Below the pieces are notes generated by a model. The model did not search any database. It worked only from the letters and a program-made list of their open reading frames with translations, and was not told where the DNA came from. Positions 44,940 to 53,975 of a DNA stretch of 64,000 nucleotides are shown here, piece by piece. Numbering within the stretch: position 1 is the first letter of the stretch; each line of letters starts with the position of its first letter. Source of the DNA: Hydrogenothermaceae bacterium (GTDB lineage Bacteria; Aquificota; Aquificia; Aquificales; Hydrogenothermaceae); the NCBI GenBank assembly GCA_026418535.1, contig JAOABC010000004.1:62001-126000 (forward strand). Direction: 5' to 3'. The translations under genes and the position numbers were made by a program.

Positions 44940-45260
44940 TCACCCTCTGTTCAGTGTGTCGTCTATCCAGACAAGGTAATCTTCATTTCCAATAACTATC
45001 GGAACAGCTACTATCTCTGGGACTGTGTAAGGATGTATACTCTTTACAGATATCTTCAGGTCCTCAAACTTCTCCCTATTTGTCTTCACTATCAGGAGAA
45101 ACTCCTTCTCTCTCTCAATATTTCCTTTCCAGAAAAACGTAGACTGAACCAACTCCACAACGTTAACACAAGCACCAAGACTCCTCTCTACAATGTAGTC
45201 GGAAATCTTAAGAGCATCTTCCTTAGTTGGAACTGTTATAAAGACCATTATATAGTCCAT
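44940..45260 (-). CDS. cutA: divalent-cation tolerance protein CutA
   Basis: A 106-residue trimeric PII-like fold protein linked genetically to copper tolerance. Motifs include FITVPTKEDALKIS, ERSLGACVNVVELVQSTFFWKG and IHPYTVPEIVAVPI. The AGAGGTG site on the minus strand fits the ATG at 45260. The biochemical role of CutA is unsettled. Confidence 0.95.
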   Translation of the reverse strand: MDYIMVFITVPTKEDALKISDYIVERSLGACVNVVELVQSTFFWKGNIEREKEFLLIVKTNREKFEDLKISVKSIHPYTVPEIVAVPIVIGNEDYLVWIDDTLNRG

Positions 45261-45371
45261 CTTACACCTCTCTTTCGATAAACTTTACTTTAAGGATATC
45301 ATAACTTTTTTAAAATTCAATAGTAGAAATTTGATAAAATCTTAAAACAAATTTCTTGTAAGGAGATGTTT

Positions 45372-46553
45372 ATGGAACTTTCAGAGAAGATAAAGAAAAT
45401 TAAACCATCCCAGACTCTGGCAATAACAGCTAAGGCAAATGAGCTAAAATCAAAGGGAGTAGACATTATAAGCTTTGGAGCAGGAGAACCAGACCTCGAC
45501 ACTCCGGACTATGTTAAAGAAGCAGCTATAAAAGCCTTAAAAGAAGGAAAAACAAAATATTCCCCGGCAGGAGGTATACCAGAGCTCCGAAAAGCCTTAT
45601 CAGAAAGGATAAAGGAGAAAAACGGTATAGAGTATAAACCCTCAGAAGTTGTAGTGTGCCCGGGAGCAAAGATGGGACTCTACGAGATATTCTCAGTTAT
45701 TCTAAATCCAGGAGATGAGGTTATAGTTCCGGCTCCTTACTGGGTATCCTACACGGAGCAGATAGCCCTAAATGACAGTGTATCAAAAATAGTAGACCTA
45801 TCTGAAGAAAACGGCTTTGTCCTTACCGTTGAGCACATAGAAGATGCTGTCTCTGAAAAGACAAAGGCGTTGGTTCTAAACACACCATCTAACCCTACAG
45901 GAGCGGTGGTTCCAAAAAAGGAACTTGAAAGGATAGCTGAGTTCTGTCTGAAAAATAACATCCTCATAATCTCTGACGAATGTTATGAAGAGTTTACCTA
46001 TGGTGAGGAACACGTTAGTATAGCTTCACTGTCTAAGGAAGTCAGAGATATAACCTTTACAGTTAGTGCCTTCTCTAAATCCTACTCAATGACAGGATGG
46101 AGGCTCGGCTGGGTAGCAGCGCCAGAGAAGTTTTCAAAGGCTATTGTGGATATGCAGAGCCAGACGATCTCAAACCCGACGACATTCATACAGTATGGAG
46201 CCTTGGAAGCCTTGAAAGATGGGGGAGAGTTCCCAAGGAGAATGAGAGAGGAGTTCATAAAGAGAAGAGACTATATAGTTAGCGCTTTAAACTCAATAGA
46301 GGATGTACACTGCATGCTACCTCAGGGTGCATTCTACGCATTCCCTAATGTATCAAAATATACCCAAGCCACTTTCGAAAACGATTTAAAACTTACTGAG
46401 TATCTCCTTGAAGAAGCTAAAGTTGCTGTAGTCCCAGGTTCAGCCTTTGGAAGAGAAGGTTATATAAGACTCTCCTACGCAACATCTATGGAAAAAATAC
46501 AGAAAGGAGTTGAGAGAATAAAACATGCCCTTGAAAAGTTAAAAAAGAGGTAA
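45372..46553 (+). CDS. aspC: aspartate/prephenate-type aminotransferase (class I-beta)
   Basis: The 393-residue PLP enzyme transfers amino groups between aspartate or glutamate and oxo acids. Conserved blocks are ISFGAGEPDLDTPDYVKEA, NTPSNPTGAVV, SDECYEEFTYG and the PLP Lys in FSKSYSMTGWRLGW near residue 235. Subclass I-beta is typical of thermophiles and may also use prephenate. ATG 45366 touches the AAGGAG site, so ATG 45372 is preferred. It is divergent from cutA. Confidence 0.93.
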   Translation: MELSEKIKKIKPSQTLAITAKANELKSKGVDIISFGAGEPDLDTPDYVKEAAIKALKEGKTKYSPAGGIPELRKALSERIKEKNGIEYKPSEVVVCPGAKMGLYEIFSVILNPGDEVIVPAPYWVSYTEQIALNDSVSKIVDLSEENGFVLTVEHIEDAVSEKTKALVLNTPSNPTGAVVPKKELERIAEFCLKNNILIISDECYEEFTYGEEHVSIASLSKEVRDITFTVSAFSKSYSMTGWRLGWVAAPEKFSKAIVDMQSQTISNPTTFIQYGALEALKDGGEFPRRMREEFIKRRDYIVSALNSIEDVHCMLPQGAFYAFPNVSKYTQATFENDLKLTEYLLEEAKVAVVPGSAFGREGYIRLSYATSMEKIQKGVERIKHALEKLKKR

Positions 46554-46590
46554 TAACTTAGAAGTGTTAAACAAAAAAGAGGTATTCAGC

Positions 46591-47097
46591 ATGAAAAAAT
46601 TTTTAGTGACAGGTCTTACTGTACTCTACATTAGCTCCTGTAACAAATCTACTAGCGAGCCAAAATTCGCTGTTGACCCAAACTCAGTTATAAAACCGGC
46701 CATAGAGACAAAGAAAACCCTTATAGTGGTTTTTGAGTCTGAGACCTGTCAGTACTGTGATAAACTAAACAGGGACCTAAAGGATTTAAAGTTAAGAGAG
46801 AGTTTGGCAAAGAACAACGTGGATGTTGCAATCGTTGACGTAAACGGAAAGAGGATGGTTACAGACCCAGAAAGCAAAAAAGTTATGGAAGAGCGGAGCT
46901 TGGCCTCTGTGTACAGAGTAACGGGATACCCTACAATCGCAGTTTTTTTACCAGAGAAAGACTACCAACTATTCGGAGTGATCCCTGGATATATGCCCAA
47001 AGAGTATTTTGTAAGACTTACAAACTACATAGGGACAAAATGCTACGAAAAGGTCAGGTCTTTTCAAGAGTACATAGAGAAGGGAGAACAATGTTAA
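46591..47097 (+). CDS. thioredoxin-fold lipoprotein (SoxW/DsbD-C-like)
   Basis: The ATG at 46591 gives a lipoprotein signal ending in ISSC, placing the protein in the envelope. A thioredoxin fold follows, with active site CQYC in ESETCQYCDKLN near residue 55 and the cis-Pro segment VTGYPTIAVFLPE. It resembles the periplasmic thioredoxins (SoxW and the DsbD C-domain group) that reduce or service cytochrome and sulfur proteins. An extra Cys pair near the end (Cys148 and the terminal Cys) is unusual. The gene overlaps moaE by seven bases. Confidence 0.8.
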   Translation: MKKFLVTGLTVLYISSCNKSTSEPKFAVDPNSVIKPAIETKKTLIVVFESETCQYCDKLNRDLKDLKLRESLAKNNVDVAIVDVNGKRMVTDPESKKVMEERSLASVYRVTGYPTIAVFLPEKDYQLFGVIPGYMPKEYFVRLTNYIGTKCYEKVRSFQEYIEKGEQC

Positions 47098-47510
47098 TAC
47101 CGGATGTTTATATAGGAGAAGAGTGGTTCAGTTTGGATGATGTATTCAACTCTTACAAAGATGAAAGGTGTGGTGGCATTAACATATTCTTGGGAGTAGC
47201 AAGGTCTGCTCCGGAGGATGGAGAAGTTCAGGAACTCCACTACGAAGCCTATACAAACATGGCTCAGAAAATAATAAGGGAGGTCATACAAGAAGCAAAG
47301 GAAAAGTTTAGAATAAGACATGCTATAGTTCACCATAGAACAGGTGTGGTAAAAGTTGGAGTTCCATCGTTTTTAGTAGTTGTTTGGGCAGGTCACAGGC
47401 AGGAAGCTTTTGCAGGATGTAGGTACATAGTAGATAATGTAAAGGCAAGAGCCCCCATCTGGAAAAAAGAGGTCTTCAAAACCGGAAACTACAGCTGGAA
47501 AGAGGTTTGA
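47091..47510 (+). CDS. moaE: molybdopterin synthase catalytic subunit MoaE
   Basis: MoaE joins sulfur from MoaD to precursor Z. Family motifs are GGINIFLGVAR, LHYEAYTNMAQKIIREV, HHRTGVVKVG and the catalytic Lys in PIWKKEVF. The start is ATG 47091, seven bases inside the previous gene, with AGGGAGAAC ahead; upstream in-frame codons belong to the earlier gene's frame shadow. The 139 residues are usual. MoaD and other moa genes are not nearby. The stop overlaps trmFO by one base. Confidence 0.93.
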   Translation: MLIPDVYIGEEWFSLDDVFNSYKDERCGGINIFLGVARSAPEDGEVQELHYEAYTNMAQKIIREVIQEAKEKFRIRHAIVHHRTGVVKVGVPSFLVVVWAGHRQEAFAGCRYIVDNVKARAPIWKKEVFKTGNYSWKEV

Positions 47511-48823
47511 TGTCTGAAGTTATAGTTATAGGTGGAGGTTTAGCAGGGTCAGAGACTGCATACAAGATAGCCCAAGCTGGATACAGGGTAAAGCTATTCG
47601 AGATGCGCCCCAAACTCTTCACTCCAGTCCATAGAACTCCCTACCTCGCAGAGATAGTCTGTAGTAACTCCTTCGGGAGCATGTCAGAAACTTCAGCATC
47701 TGGACTCCTTAAAAAGGAAATGGAAATATTAGACTCCATAGTGTTGGAGGTTGCCAAGAACTACAGAGTTCCTGCAGGTCAGGCCTTTGCTGTAGATAGG
47801 GAGAAGTTCTCTAAAGAACTGACAAAGGTAATAGAGAACCACCCTAATATAGAGGTGATAAGAGAAGAGGTTGTGGAAATTCCAAGGGATAGGTTGGTGG
47901 TGATAGCATCCGGACCGCTGACCTCAGAGAGACTGTCCCTAGAAATTCAGAATATAACTGGAAGTGAACACCTATACTTCTACGACGCCATATCCCCTGT
48001 TGTAGATGCCTCAACAGTAGATTACTCAAAAGGTTTTTGGGGAGACAGGTATGGAAAAGGCAGTGGAGACTATTTCAACTGTACCCTTACAGAAGAAGAA
48101 TACGATCTGTTCTACAATGAGTTGATGAAAGGAGAGCAGGTTCCTCTGAAAGATTTTGAAAGAGCTGTTTATTTTGAAGGATGTCTACCTATTGAGGAGA
48201 TAGCCAGAAGAGGGAAACAAACTCTCCTATTTGGACCTATGAAACCAGTTGGATTAGTAGACCCAAGCACAGAAAAACAGCCCTTTGCTGTGGTCCAGCT
48301 TAGAAAAGAGAATGTAGAAGGAACCATACTATCTCTGGTTGGTTTTCAGACTAAACTTAAGTACCCAGACCAGAAAAGAATATTTAGATTAATTCCAGCC
48401 CTAAAAGATGTAGAGTTTGTTAAGCTTGGCTCTATTCATAGAAATACCTTTATTCAATCTCAAAAACTGTTAAAACCAACCCTGCAGTTAAGGAAAGAAC
48501 CAAACATCCTGTTTGCAGGGCAAATAACAGGAGTTGAAGGTTATATGGCAAGTGCAGCTACGGGCATAATAGCCGGAATAAATATAGTTAGGATGCTAAA
48601 AGGGGTAGAACCAGTTGTACCACCAAGGGAGAGTATGATAGGCTCCCTCATAAATTATGTAACGACCGCAAAGAATGAACTTCAACCTATGGGTCCAAAT
48701 TTTGCCGTACTTCCGGAACTTGAAATAAAGATAAAAGACAAAGAAAAAAGAAAAGAACTAAAGGTTAAAAAAGCAATAGAGGCTATAAATCGATATAAAG
48801 AAAAAATAAATTTACAACCTTAA
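47510..48823 (+). CDS. trmFO: folate-dependent tRNA uracil-54 methyltransferase TrmFO
   Basis: TrmFO makes 5-methyluridine at position 54 of tRNA with methylenetetrahydrofolate and FADH2. The FAD motif VIGGGLAGSETA is at the N-terminus, with EIVCSNSFGSMSE holding the conserved Cys near residue 52 and GQITGVEGYMASAATGI near residue 335. The 437 residues are typical. The ATG at 47510 shares its first base with the moaE stop. The C-terminal Lys-rich tail is longer than usual. Confidence 0.96.
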   Translation: MSEVIVIGGGLAGSETAYKIAQAGYRVKLFEMRPKLFTPVHRTPYLAEIVCSNSFGSMSETSASGLLKKEMEILDSIVLEVAKNYRVPAGQAFAVDREKFSKELTKVIENHPNIEVIREEVVEIPRDRLVVIASGPLTSERLSLEIQNITGSEHLYFYDAISPVVDASTVDYSKGFWGDRYGKGSGDYFNCTLTEEEYDLFYNELMKGEQVPLKDFERAVYFEGCLPIEEIARRGKQTLLFGPMKPVGLVDPSTEKQPFAVVQLRKENVEGTILSLVGFQTKLKYPDQKRIFRLIPALKDVEFVKLGSIHRNTFIQSQKLLKPTLQLRKEPNILFAGQITGVEGYMASAATGIIAGINIVRMLKGVEPVVPPRESMIGSLINYVTTAKNELQPMGPNFAVLPELEIKIKDKEKRKELKVKKAIEAINRYKEKINLQP

Positions 48824-48871
48824 CTTTTTTCTGTATAATATTAACCGATTACGAAACAATGGAGGCTGAAC

Positions 48872-49510
48872 TTGGAGTCCCAGATACTGCAAACTCACGT
48901 TATTATGGCTATTTTAGTAGTTATCCTAGTTCCTATGTTGTTCAGTTTTCTTGCCAAGAAACCTGGTCTTGTGCCAACTCCAGTCCAAAACCTATTTGAG
49001 ATTTACATACAGTTCATAGAAGAAATGATAAAGGAGAACATGGGAGAAAAAGGTAGAAAATACTTTCCATTGATAGCAGGAATCGGACTGTTTGTATTCT
49101 TTGGAAACCTTATAGGTATGATTCCTGGGTTAGAGTCTCCAACGGCTAACTTAAACACTACTATGGCTCTTGCGCTACTTGTATTTTTCATATACAACTT
49201 TGAAGGTGTAAGGGAGAATGGTCTGTCTTATTTCAAACACTTCCTTGGACCAGTTCCAGCTATGGCTCCAGTGTTCGCCATAATAGAGCTTTTGAGCCAT
49301 CTCAGTAGACCTGTTACCTTGGCTCTACGTCTTTTTGCCAATATGACAGGAGGAGAACTTATAAGTATAGTTCTAATCATGCTGGTTCCTCTTCTTGTAC
49401 CTATGCCAGTTATTTTGATACACTTGATAGCTGTGTTTTTACAGACATATGTTTTTGTAGTTTTAACGACAGTATACATAGCAGGTGCCATATCACACGG
49501 AGAACACTGA
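48872..49510 (+). CDS. atpB: F1Fo ATP synthase subunit a
   Basis: The 212-residue Fo subunit a forms the proton half channels. The essential Arg is in SRPVTLALRLFANMTGGEL near residue 150, and about six membrane helices are seen. The start is TTG 48872, placed six bases after GGAGG; no in-frame ATG lies near. It heads an Fo gene group (atpB-usp-atpE) that is separated from the F1 genes, as common in Aquificota. Confidence 0.95.
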   Translation: MESQILQTHVIMAILVVILVPMLFSFLAKKPGLVPTPVQNLFEIYIQFIEEMIKENMGEKGRKYFPLIAGIGLFVFFGNLIGMIPGLESPTANLNTTMALALLVFFIYNFEGVRENGLSYFKHFLGPVPAMAPVFAIIELLSHLSRPVTLALRLFANMTGGELISIVLIMLVPLLVPMPVILIHLIAVFLQTYVFVVLTTVYIAGAISHGEH

Positions 49511-49526
49511 TCTGAGGGAATAAGGT

Positions 49527-49922
49527 ATGGAAATCAAGAAAATATTCGTCAACTTTCAGTTTGATAGTAAATCTCTGAAAGCTCTCGAGTTGGCAAAAGA
49601 TTTATCTCAGAAGTACTCAGCTGAGTTGGTAGTTTTTCATGAGATAGTGGATGTATACATGCTCAAGAGAGTAAGTAATAGTTTTGGCATGCCTGTTCCT
49701 TTAGACCTGGACCAGAAGAGCAAGGAGAGTGCAAAGGCCAAGCTGAATGATATAATGGCAAACTTTCATGGGAATTACAAGTACATAATAGATATCTCCG
49801 GAAGGGTTAAAGATACTATAAGCAAGTTTTTAAAAGATGAAAGTCCAGATATGTTAGTCCTCACTGAAGAGTACGATTACCTTTCAAAGAAAGCAGATTG
49901 TAACGTACTGATAGTAAAATAA
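49527..49922 (+). CDS. universal stress protein family (UspA-like)
   Basis: The 131-residue protein starts with IKKIFVNFQFDSKSLKALELAKDLSQKY and ends DMLVLTEEYDYLSKKADCNVLIVK, the general shape of a Usp domain. The canonical ATP-binding G-2x-G-9x-G(S/T) motif is not visible, so nucleotide binding is doubtful. It lies between atpB and atpE with small gaps, an unusual insertion in an Fo operon. Confidence 0.78.
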   Translation: MEIKKIFVNFQFDSKSLKALELAKDLSQKYSAELVVFHEIVDVYMLKRVSNSFGMPVPLDLDQKSKESAKAKLNDIMANFHGNYKYIIDISGRVKDTISKFLKDESPDMLVLTEEYDYLSKKADCNVLIVK

Positions 49923-49947
49923 ATACTCGTAGGAGGTTGTATAAGTA

Positions 49948-50289
49948 ATGAAGTTTTCAAAACTAGTTATGCTGATGGTTTTGGCTGGAACAGTTTCTGC
50001 TGCTTTAGCTGCAGAAGGTGATCCAATGGCAAGAGCTGTGTTTTACGGAGCTCTTGCTATAGGTGCTGGTGTTGCTATAGGTGCTGCTGCAGGTGGTGGT
50101 GCTGCAGGCCTTGGAAATGCTATAAGGGGTGTTCTTGAGGGTATGGCAAGGAACCCTAACATGGGTCCAAAACTCTTAACTACTATGTTCATAGGTATGG
50201 CTCTTATAGAGACTTTCGTTCTTTATGCTCTACTTATAGCAATAATCTTCATCTTTACTGGTATATTCGACTCTAAAGCTGGTTTCTAA
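49948..50289 (+). CDS. atpE: F1Fo ATP synthase subunit c with signal-peptide-like leader
   Basis: The protein has a leader ending in SAALAAEGD (about residue 22) and then two membrane helices around the polar loop ARNPN, with a Gly-rich first helix ([12 protein letters not shown]) and the ion-binding Glu88 in [10 protein letters not shown]. Leaders on subunit c are rare but known in Aquifex. No Gln at the Na+ position of helix 1 is seen, so proton coupling is expected. Mature size is about 91 residues. An AGGAGG site and a terminator frame the gene. Confidence 0.95.
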   Translation: MKFSKLVMLMVLAGTVSAALAAEGDPMARAVFYGALAIGAGVAIGAAAGGGAAGLGNAIRGVLEGMARNPNMGPKLLTTMFIGMALIETFVLYALLIAIIFIFTGIFDSKAGF

Positions 50290-50318
50290 CTTTTTATAAA
50301 CAGAAAAGTCTAGAGTAT

Positions 50319-50345
50319 AGAGCAGGTTAAACCTGCTCTTTTATT
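50319..50345 (+). terminator. terminator after atpE
   Basis: AGAGCAGGTTTAACC-type stem: AGAGCAGGTT pairs with AACCTGCTCT with almost no loop, and is followed by TTTATTATTTTT. It ends the atpB-usp-atpE unit before rpmH. Confidence 0.85.
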
Positions 50346-50380
50346 ATTTTTACACTATATCTTTACAGGAGGTTTTTGAA

Positions 50381-50527
50381 ATGGCAAATATGAAGGCTAA
50401 GTCCCACCTCTCTAATAGAAAGAGAAAGAGAGTATCTGGATTTCTGGCAAGGATGAGAACAAAATCTGGAAGAAAGATAATAGCCAGAAGAAGAGCAAAG
50501 GGTAGAAAGCGTTTAGCTCCTGCATGA
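50381..50527 (+). CDS. rpmH: 50S ribosomal protein L34
   Basis: This 48-residue, very basic protein reads [20 protein letters not shown] and ends in GRKRLAPA, the L34 pattern with its Arg/Lys-rich body ([20 protein letters not shown]). An AGGAGG site lies before ATG 50381. It precedes rnpA with a four-base ATGA overlap, the conserved rpmH-rnpA arrangement near bacterial origins. Confidence 0.96.
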   Translation: MANMKAKSHLSNRKRKRVSGFLARMRTKSGRKIIARRRAKGRKRLAPA

Positions 50528-50865
50528 TAACCCTGAAGAGTCAAAGAGACATCAAGGTAGTTTTTAATCAAAAGAACAGATTAGATTTTGAGGATTTTTA
50601 TACTCTATACATAAAAAATTCTTTAGGATATCCAAGGTTTGGGTTTGTAGCTTCTAGGAAGTTCTTCAAAAGGGCTGTAGACAGGAACAGAGCAAAGAGG
50701 CTGTTGAAGCAGACTGTTAGGTCTGCTGTCAGGGTTTACAAAGAATTAAGTTATGATATACTGTTCATAGCTAAAGTGAGTATACTAAAAAAGAAGAGCT
50801 ATCATATAGTTCCGGAAGTTGTAGAGAGTCTTGAGAAGATAAAGAAGTCATGCTTGCAAGGTTAG
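50524..50865 (+). CDS. rnpA: ribonuclease P protein component
   Basis: The 113-residue basic protein assists the RNase P RNA in cutting tRNA leaders. The RNR motif region [15 protein letters not shown] near residue 57 and [13 protein letters not shown] are present. It overlaps rpmH at its start and yidD at its end by 16 bases. The RNase P RNA gene is not seen in the window. Confidence 0.93.
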   Translation: MITLKSQRDIKVVFNQKNRLDFEDFYTLYIKNSLGYPRFGFVASRKFFKRAVDRNRAKRLLKQTVRSAVRVYKELSYDILFIAKVSILKKKSYHIVPEVVESLEKIKKSCLQG

Positions 50866-51056
50866 CTGTATCCAGTATAAAGTTGTACCAGAGAGTTTTT
50901 TCCTTTAAACAGCCGTCATGTAGGTTCTATCCATCTTGCTCTAACTATGCCATCATGGCTTTTGAGAAGTACGGGTTTGTCAGAGGTTTATTTAAGACTG
51001 TTTGGAGAGTCATCCGATGTAACCCCTACTCAAAAGGCGGCATTGATTATCCATAA
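50850..51056 (+). CDS. yidD: membrane protein insertion efficiency factor YidD
   Basis: A 68-residue protein with the invariant CRFYPSCSNYA block and CNPYSKGGIDYP end of the YidD family. It is thought to help membrane protein insertion with YidC, encoded 20 bases downstream. Confidence 0.94.
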   Translation: MLARLAVSSIKLYQRVFSFKQPSCRFYPSCSNYAIMAFEKYGFVRGLFKTVWRVIRCNPYSKGGIDYP

Positions 51057-51076
51057 AATCATATAGAGAGGTAAAC

Positions 51077-52618
51077 ATGCAACAGGAAGACGTTCAGAAA
51101 AGGATGCTCATATTCTTTGTGGCTGTTTCTTTTTTGCTGATAACTTTCTCTGTGATGAGTCCTATTTTCTTCAAGGATACATCCACACAACAGCAAAAGT
51201 CAGAGAGTAAATTGAAGCAGACAGAACAAAAACCTGTTCAACAGCTGTCCAACTTAGACCTTATCTTAACTGAGAAAAGAACCCAATTAACCTTGGAGAA
51301 AATAAGGAAAGAAAGTGAGATTGGTTATATAGAGTTTACTCCACAAGGTGGAAGAATAGTATCCATCTATAACGGACACTACAACCAAGATATGGTTCCA
51401 GAATTTTCAAAGGAAAAGTATATATTCCCAGGGGAAATTATAACTAATGACCCAAGTCTCACACAACTCCTCAACTTATCTAAATATGAGATCTCTCAAT
51501 CTGAAGATGGGATAATTTTCTATCTAAAGGGAGAGAACTTCGAGGTTACAAAGAAGTACAGAGTGAACAGAGATGGAACGATCGACCTGTCCGTCTATTC
51601 TAAAGGTTTAGAAAACTACAGTCTATGGTTTCTGTCTGCCTTTACACTTAGATCAGAAGGTAGCTTTGGTCATGAGGGACCCATAGTAAAAACAAATAGA
51701 GAGTTGATAAAGTACGATCTAGAAGATATAAAAAACGAGATAACCCTAAAAGAGCATACTCTCTGGGTTGGAGAGGAGAACAAGTATTTTCAGCAGATAA
51801 CAGCTGTAAAATCGGGGGTCTCTACTGTAAAGATTATACCTGTTGGAAAAGAGACTATAGCCGTCCTTATGAGTGTCCCAGTTAACTTTGAGGGATTCAT
51901 CTTTGGGGGGCCAAAACTTTACTCTCTTCTTGGAGATATAACTGAAAAATATAACAAACTCTGGGGTATAGATTTAGACCTTAGAAGCTCTATAGATTTT
52001 GGATTTTTTGGAATACTCGGGAAACCTCTGTTCTTATTTCTTCATTTCTTTTACCAGTATCTTCCAAACTGGGGAGTAGCAATAATAATACTAACCATTC
52101 TCATAAGGATAATATTCTTCCCTCTAAACCATAAGAGCTTAAAAGCTATGAAGAAGATGGCAGACTTAGCTCCGGAGATGGAAAAACTCAAGAAGAAATA
52201 CAGTAAAGACCCTCAGAAACTACAGGAAGAGATGATTAAACTCTACTCCCAAGCAGGAGCCAATCCTCTATCAGGATGTTTACCTATTCTAATCCAGATA
52301 CCAGTTTTCATAGCTCTTTATAACGTCCTGATGGTTACAGTAGAGTTAAAAGGAGCTCCTTTTATCTTATGGATAAAAGACCTTTCAGACAAGGACCCTT
52401 ACTATATACTACCTATACTTATGGGATTGTCGATGATTGTTCAACAGTTTATAACCCCTTCCACAGACAAAAACCAGCAGATAATCATGTATGTGATGGC
52501 AGCTGTGTTTACTTTCATGTTCTTAACGTTTCCGGCTGGATTGGTTCTATACTGGCTAACTAACAACATTCTCGGATTAATCCAGAGTTTTATAGTCAAT
52601 AAAACGATGAAGAGATGA
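51077..52618 (+). CDS. yidC: membrane protein insertase YidC
   Basis: The 513-residue insertase has the N-terminal membrane segment, a large periplasmic domain (about 60-315) and a C-terminal five-helix core from LPNWGVAIIILTILIRIIFF onward. The conserved Arg of the hydrophilic groove is in ILIRIIFF, near residue 345. The coiled linker EMEKLKKKYSKDPQKLQEEM is typical. It inserts membrane proteins such as the ATP synthase c subunit encoded upstream. Its stop overlaps the mnmE start by four bases. Confidence 0.96.
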   Translation: MQQEDVQKRMLIFFVAVSFLLITFSVMSPIFFKDTSTQQQKSESKLKQTEQKPVQQLSNLDLILTEKRTQLTLEKIRKESEIGYIEFTPQGGRIVSIYNGHYNQDMVPEFSKEKYIFPGEIITNDPSLTQLLNLSKYEISQSEDGIIFYLKGENFEVTKKYRVNRDGTIDLSVYSKGLENYSLWFLSAFTLRSEGSFGHEGPIVKTNRELIKYDLEDIKNEITLKEHTLWVGEENKYFQQITAVKSGVSTVKIIPVGKETIAVLMSVPVNFEGFIFGGPKLYSLLGDITEKYNKLWGIDLDLRSSIDFGFFGILGKPLFLFLHFFYQYLPNWGVAIIILTILIRIIFFPLNHKSLKAMKKMADLAPEMEKLKKKYSKDPQKLQEEMIKLYSQAGANPLSGCLPILIQIPVFIALYNVLMVTVELKGAPFILWIKDLSDKDPYYILPILMGLSMIVQQFITPSTDKNQQIIMYVMAAVFTFMFLTFPAGLVLYWLTNNILGLIQSFIVNKTMKR

Positions 52619-53958
52619 TAAGGGATACGATAGTTGCTCCTGCAACCCCACTGATACCATCCGGAGTGGCTGTAGTGAGGATCAGTGGGGATAGAGCTTT
52701 AGAGATAGGTAGAAGACTCTTTAAAACTTCGAGAGAAATTCAGGAGAGAAAAGTCTATTTTGGGAAGATGGTTGACAGATATGGACAGATAATAGATGAA
52801 GGACTGTTCATATACTTCAAAGGAAAGAAGAGCTTCACAGGAGAAGATACTGTAGAGATACATCCCCATGGAAGTGTTCCAGTTGTGAAGAAGATAATCC
52901 AAGAAGCTATACACTTCGGAGCAAGATTTGCTAACCCAGGAGAGTTTACAGAGAGAGCCTTCTTAAACGGAAAGATAGACCTTCTACAGGCTGAGAGTAT
53001 AGCTGATCTGATCTCTGCAAAGAGTCAAAGAGCGGCAAAGGCAGCCCTAAACATCTTAGAAGGAAAACTTTCAAGTAAGATAAACAAACTTAGAGATGAC
53101 CTGTTAGAGCTCATAGCACTATTAGAAGCTGAAATAAATTTTCCAGAGGACGTTGAAGAGATAGACAGTCAATTTATCCTTGGTAGGCTCTCTGTGGTAG
53201 AGCAAAGATTAGAAGAATTATTAAAGACTTACAAGAAGGGACAGATACTAAAGGAAGGAATAAAGATCGCCATAGTTGGAAGACCTAATGTAGGGAAGTC
53301 TTCACTTTTCAATGCCCTAGTCGGTTACGAGAGATCGATAGTCTCAGAGATATCCGGAACTACAAGGGACTTTATAGAGGAGAGATTAAGTATAAAAGGT
53401 ATCCCAATAGTTCTTTTAGATACAGCAGGTATAAGAGATACTTTAGACAAAATAGAGAAGATAGGTATAGAGATAGCTAGGAAGAAGATAGAGGAGGCAG
53501 ACATAGTCCTGTTTGTTTTTGACGCCTCTGTAGGTTTTACAGATGAGGATAAAAAACTCTATCGAGAGATTATGGATAAAAATCATATTTTAATAGGGAA
53601 CAAAGTAGACCTTGGTAGAAAAATTATTGATTTTTTAGTAAAAACTGATAATATAATATATGCGAGTTCTCTTTCAGGTATAGGAATCCAAGATTTAGAA
53701 AACAAAATCATCGAAAAAGTTGGACTTTCAGATATAGAAGATGAATTTTATGTTAACATAAGACAGCAATCCCTTATTGAAAAAGCTCTAGAGGGTATTG
53801 AAAGGATTAACGAAAAGATAGACTTTCTAATAGAAAACAAAGAGATTTTGATGCTCTACATTCAAGAGGTAAAGAAAGAGTTAGATGAAATTGTTGGATA
53901 CATCACAACGGAAGAAGTCCTTCAGGGTATTTTCAGTAGGTTCTGTATTGGAAAGTAA
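52615..53958 (+). CDS. mnmE: tRNA modification GTPase MnmE
   Basis: MnmE with MnmG makes the cmnm5 group at U34 of tRNAs. The N-terminal folate-binding domain begins MIRDTIVAPATPLIPSGVAV, the GTPase domain has P-loop GRPNVGKSSLFNAL and DTAGIRD, and the protein ends with the invariant FCIGK. The insertion helix region is complete and the length of 447 is normal. It overlaps yidC. Confidence 0.96.
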   Translation: MIRDTIVAPATPLIPSGVAVVRISGDRALEIGRRLFKTSREIQERKVYFGKMVDRYGQIIDEGLFIYFKGKKSFTGEDTVEIHPHGSVPVVKKIIQEAIHFGARFANPGEFTERAFLNGKIDLLQAESIADLISAKSQRAAKAALNILEGKLSSKINKLRDDLLELIALLEAEINFPEDVEEIDSQFILGRLSVVEQRLEELLKTYKKGQILKEGIKIAIVGRPNVGKSSLFNALVGYERSIVSEISGTTRDFIEERLSIKGIPIVLLDTAGIRDTLDKIEKIGIEIARKKIEEADIVLFVFDASVGFTDEDKKLYREIMDKNHILIGNKVDLGRKIIDFLVKTDNIIYASSLSGIGIQDLENKIIEKVGLSDIEDEFYVNIRQQSLIEKALEGIERINEKIDFLIENKEILMLYIQEVKKELDEIVGYITTEEVLQGIFSRFCIGK

Positions 53959-53975
53959 AACATAAAGGAGGAAAT

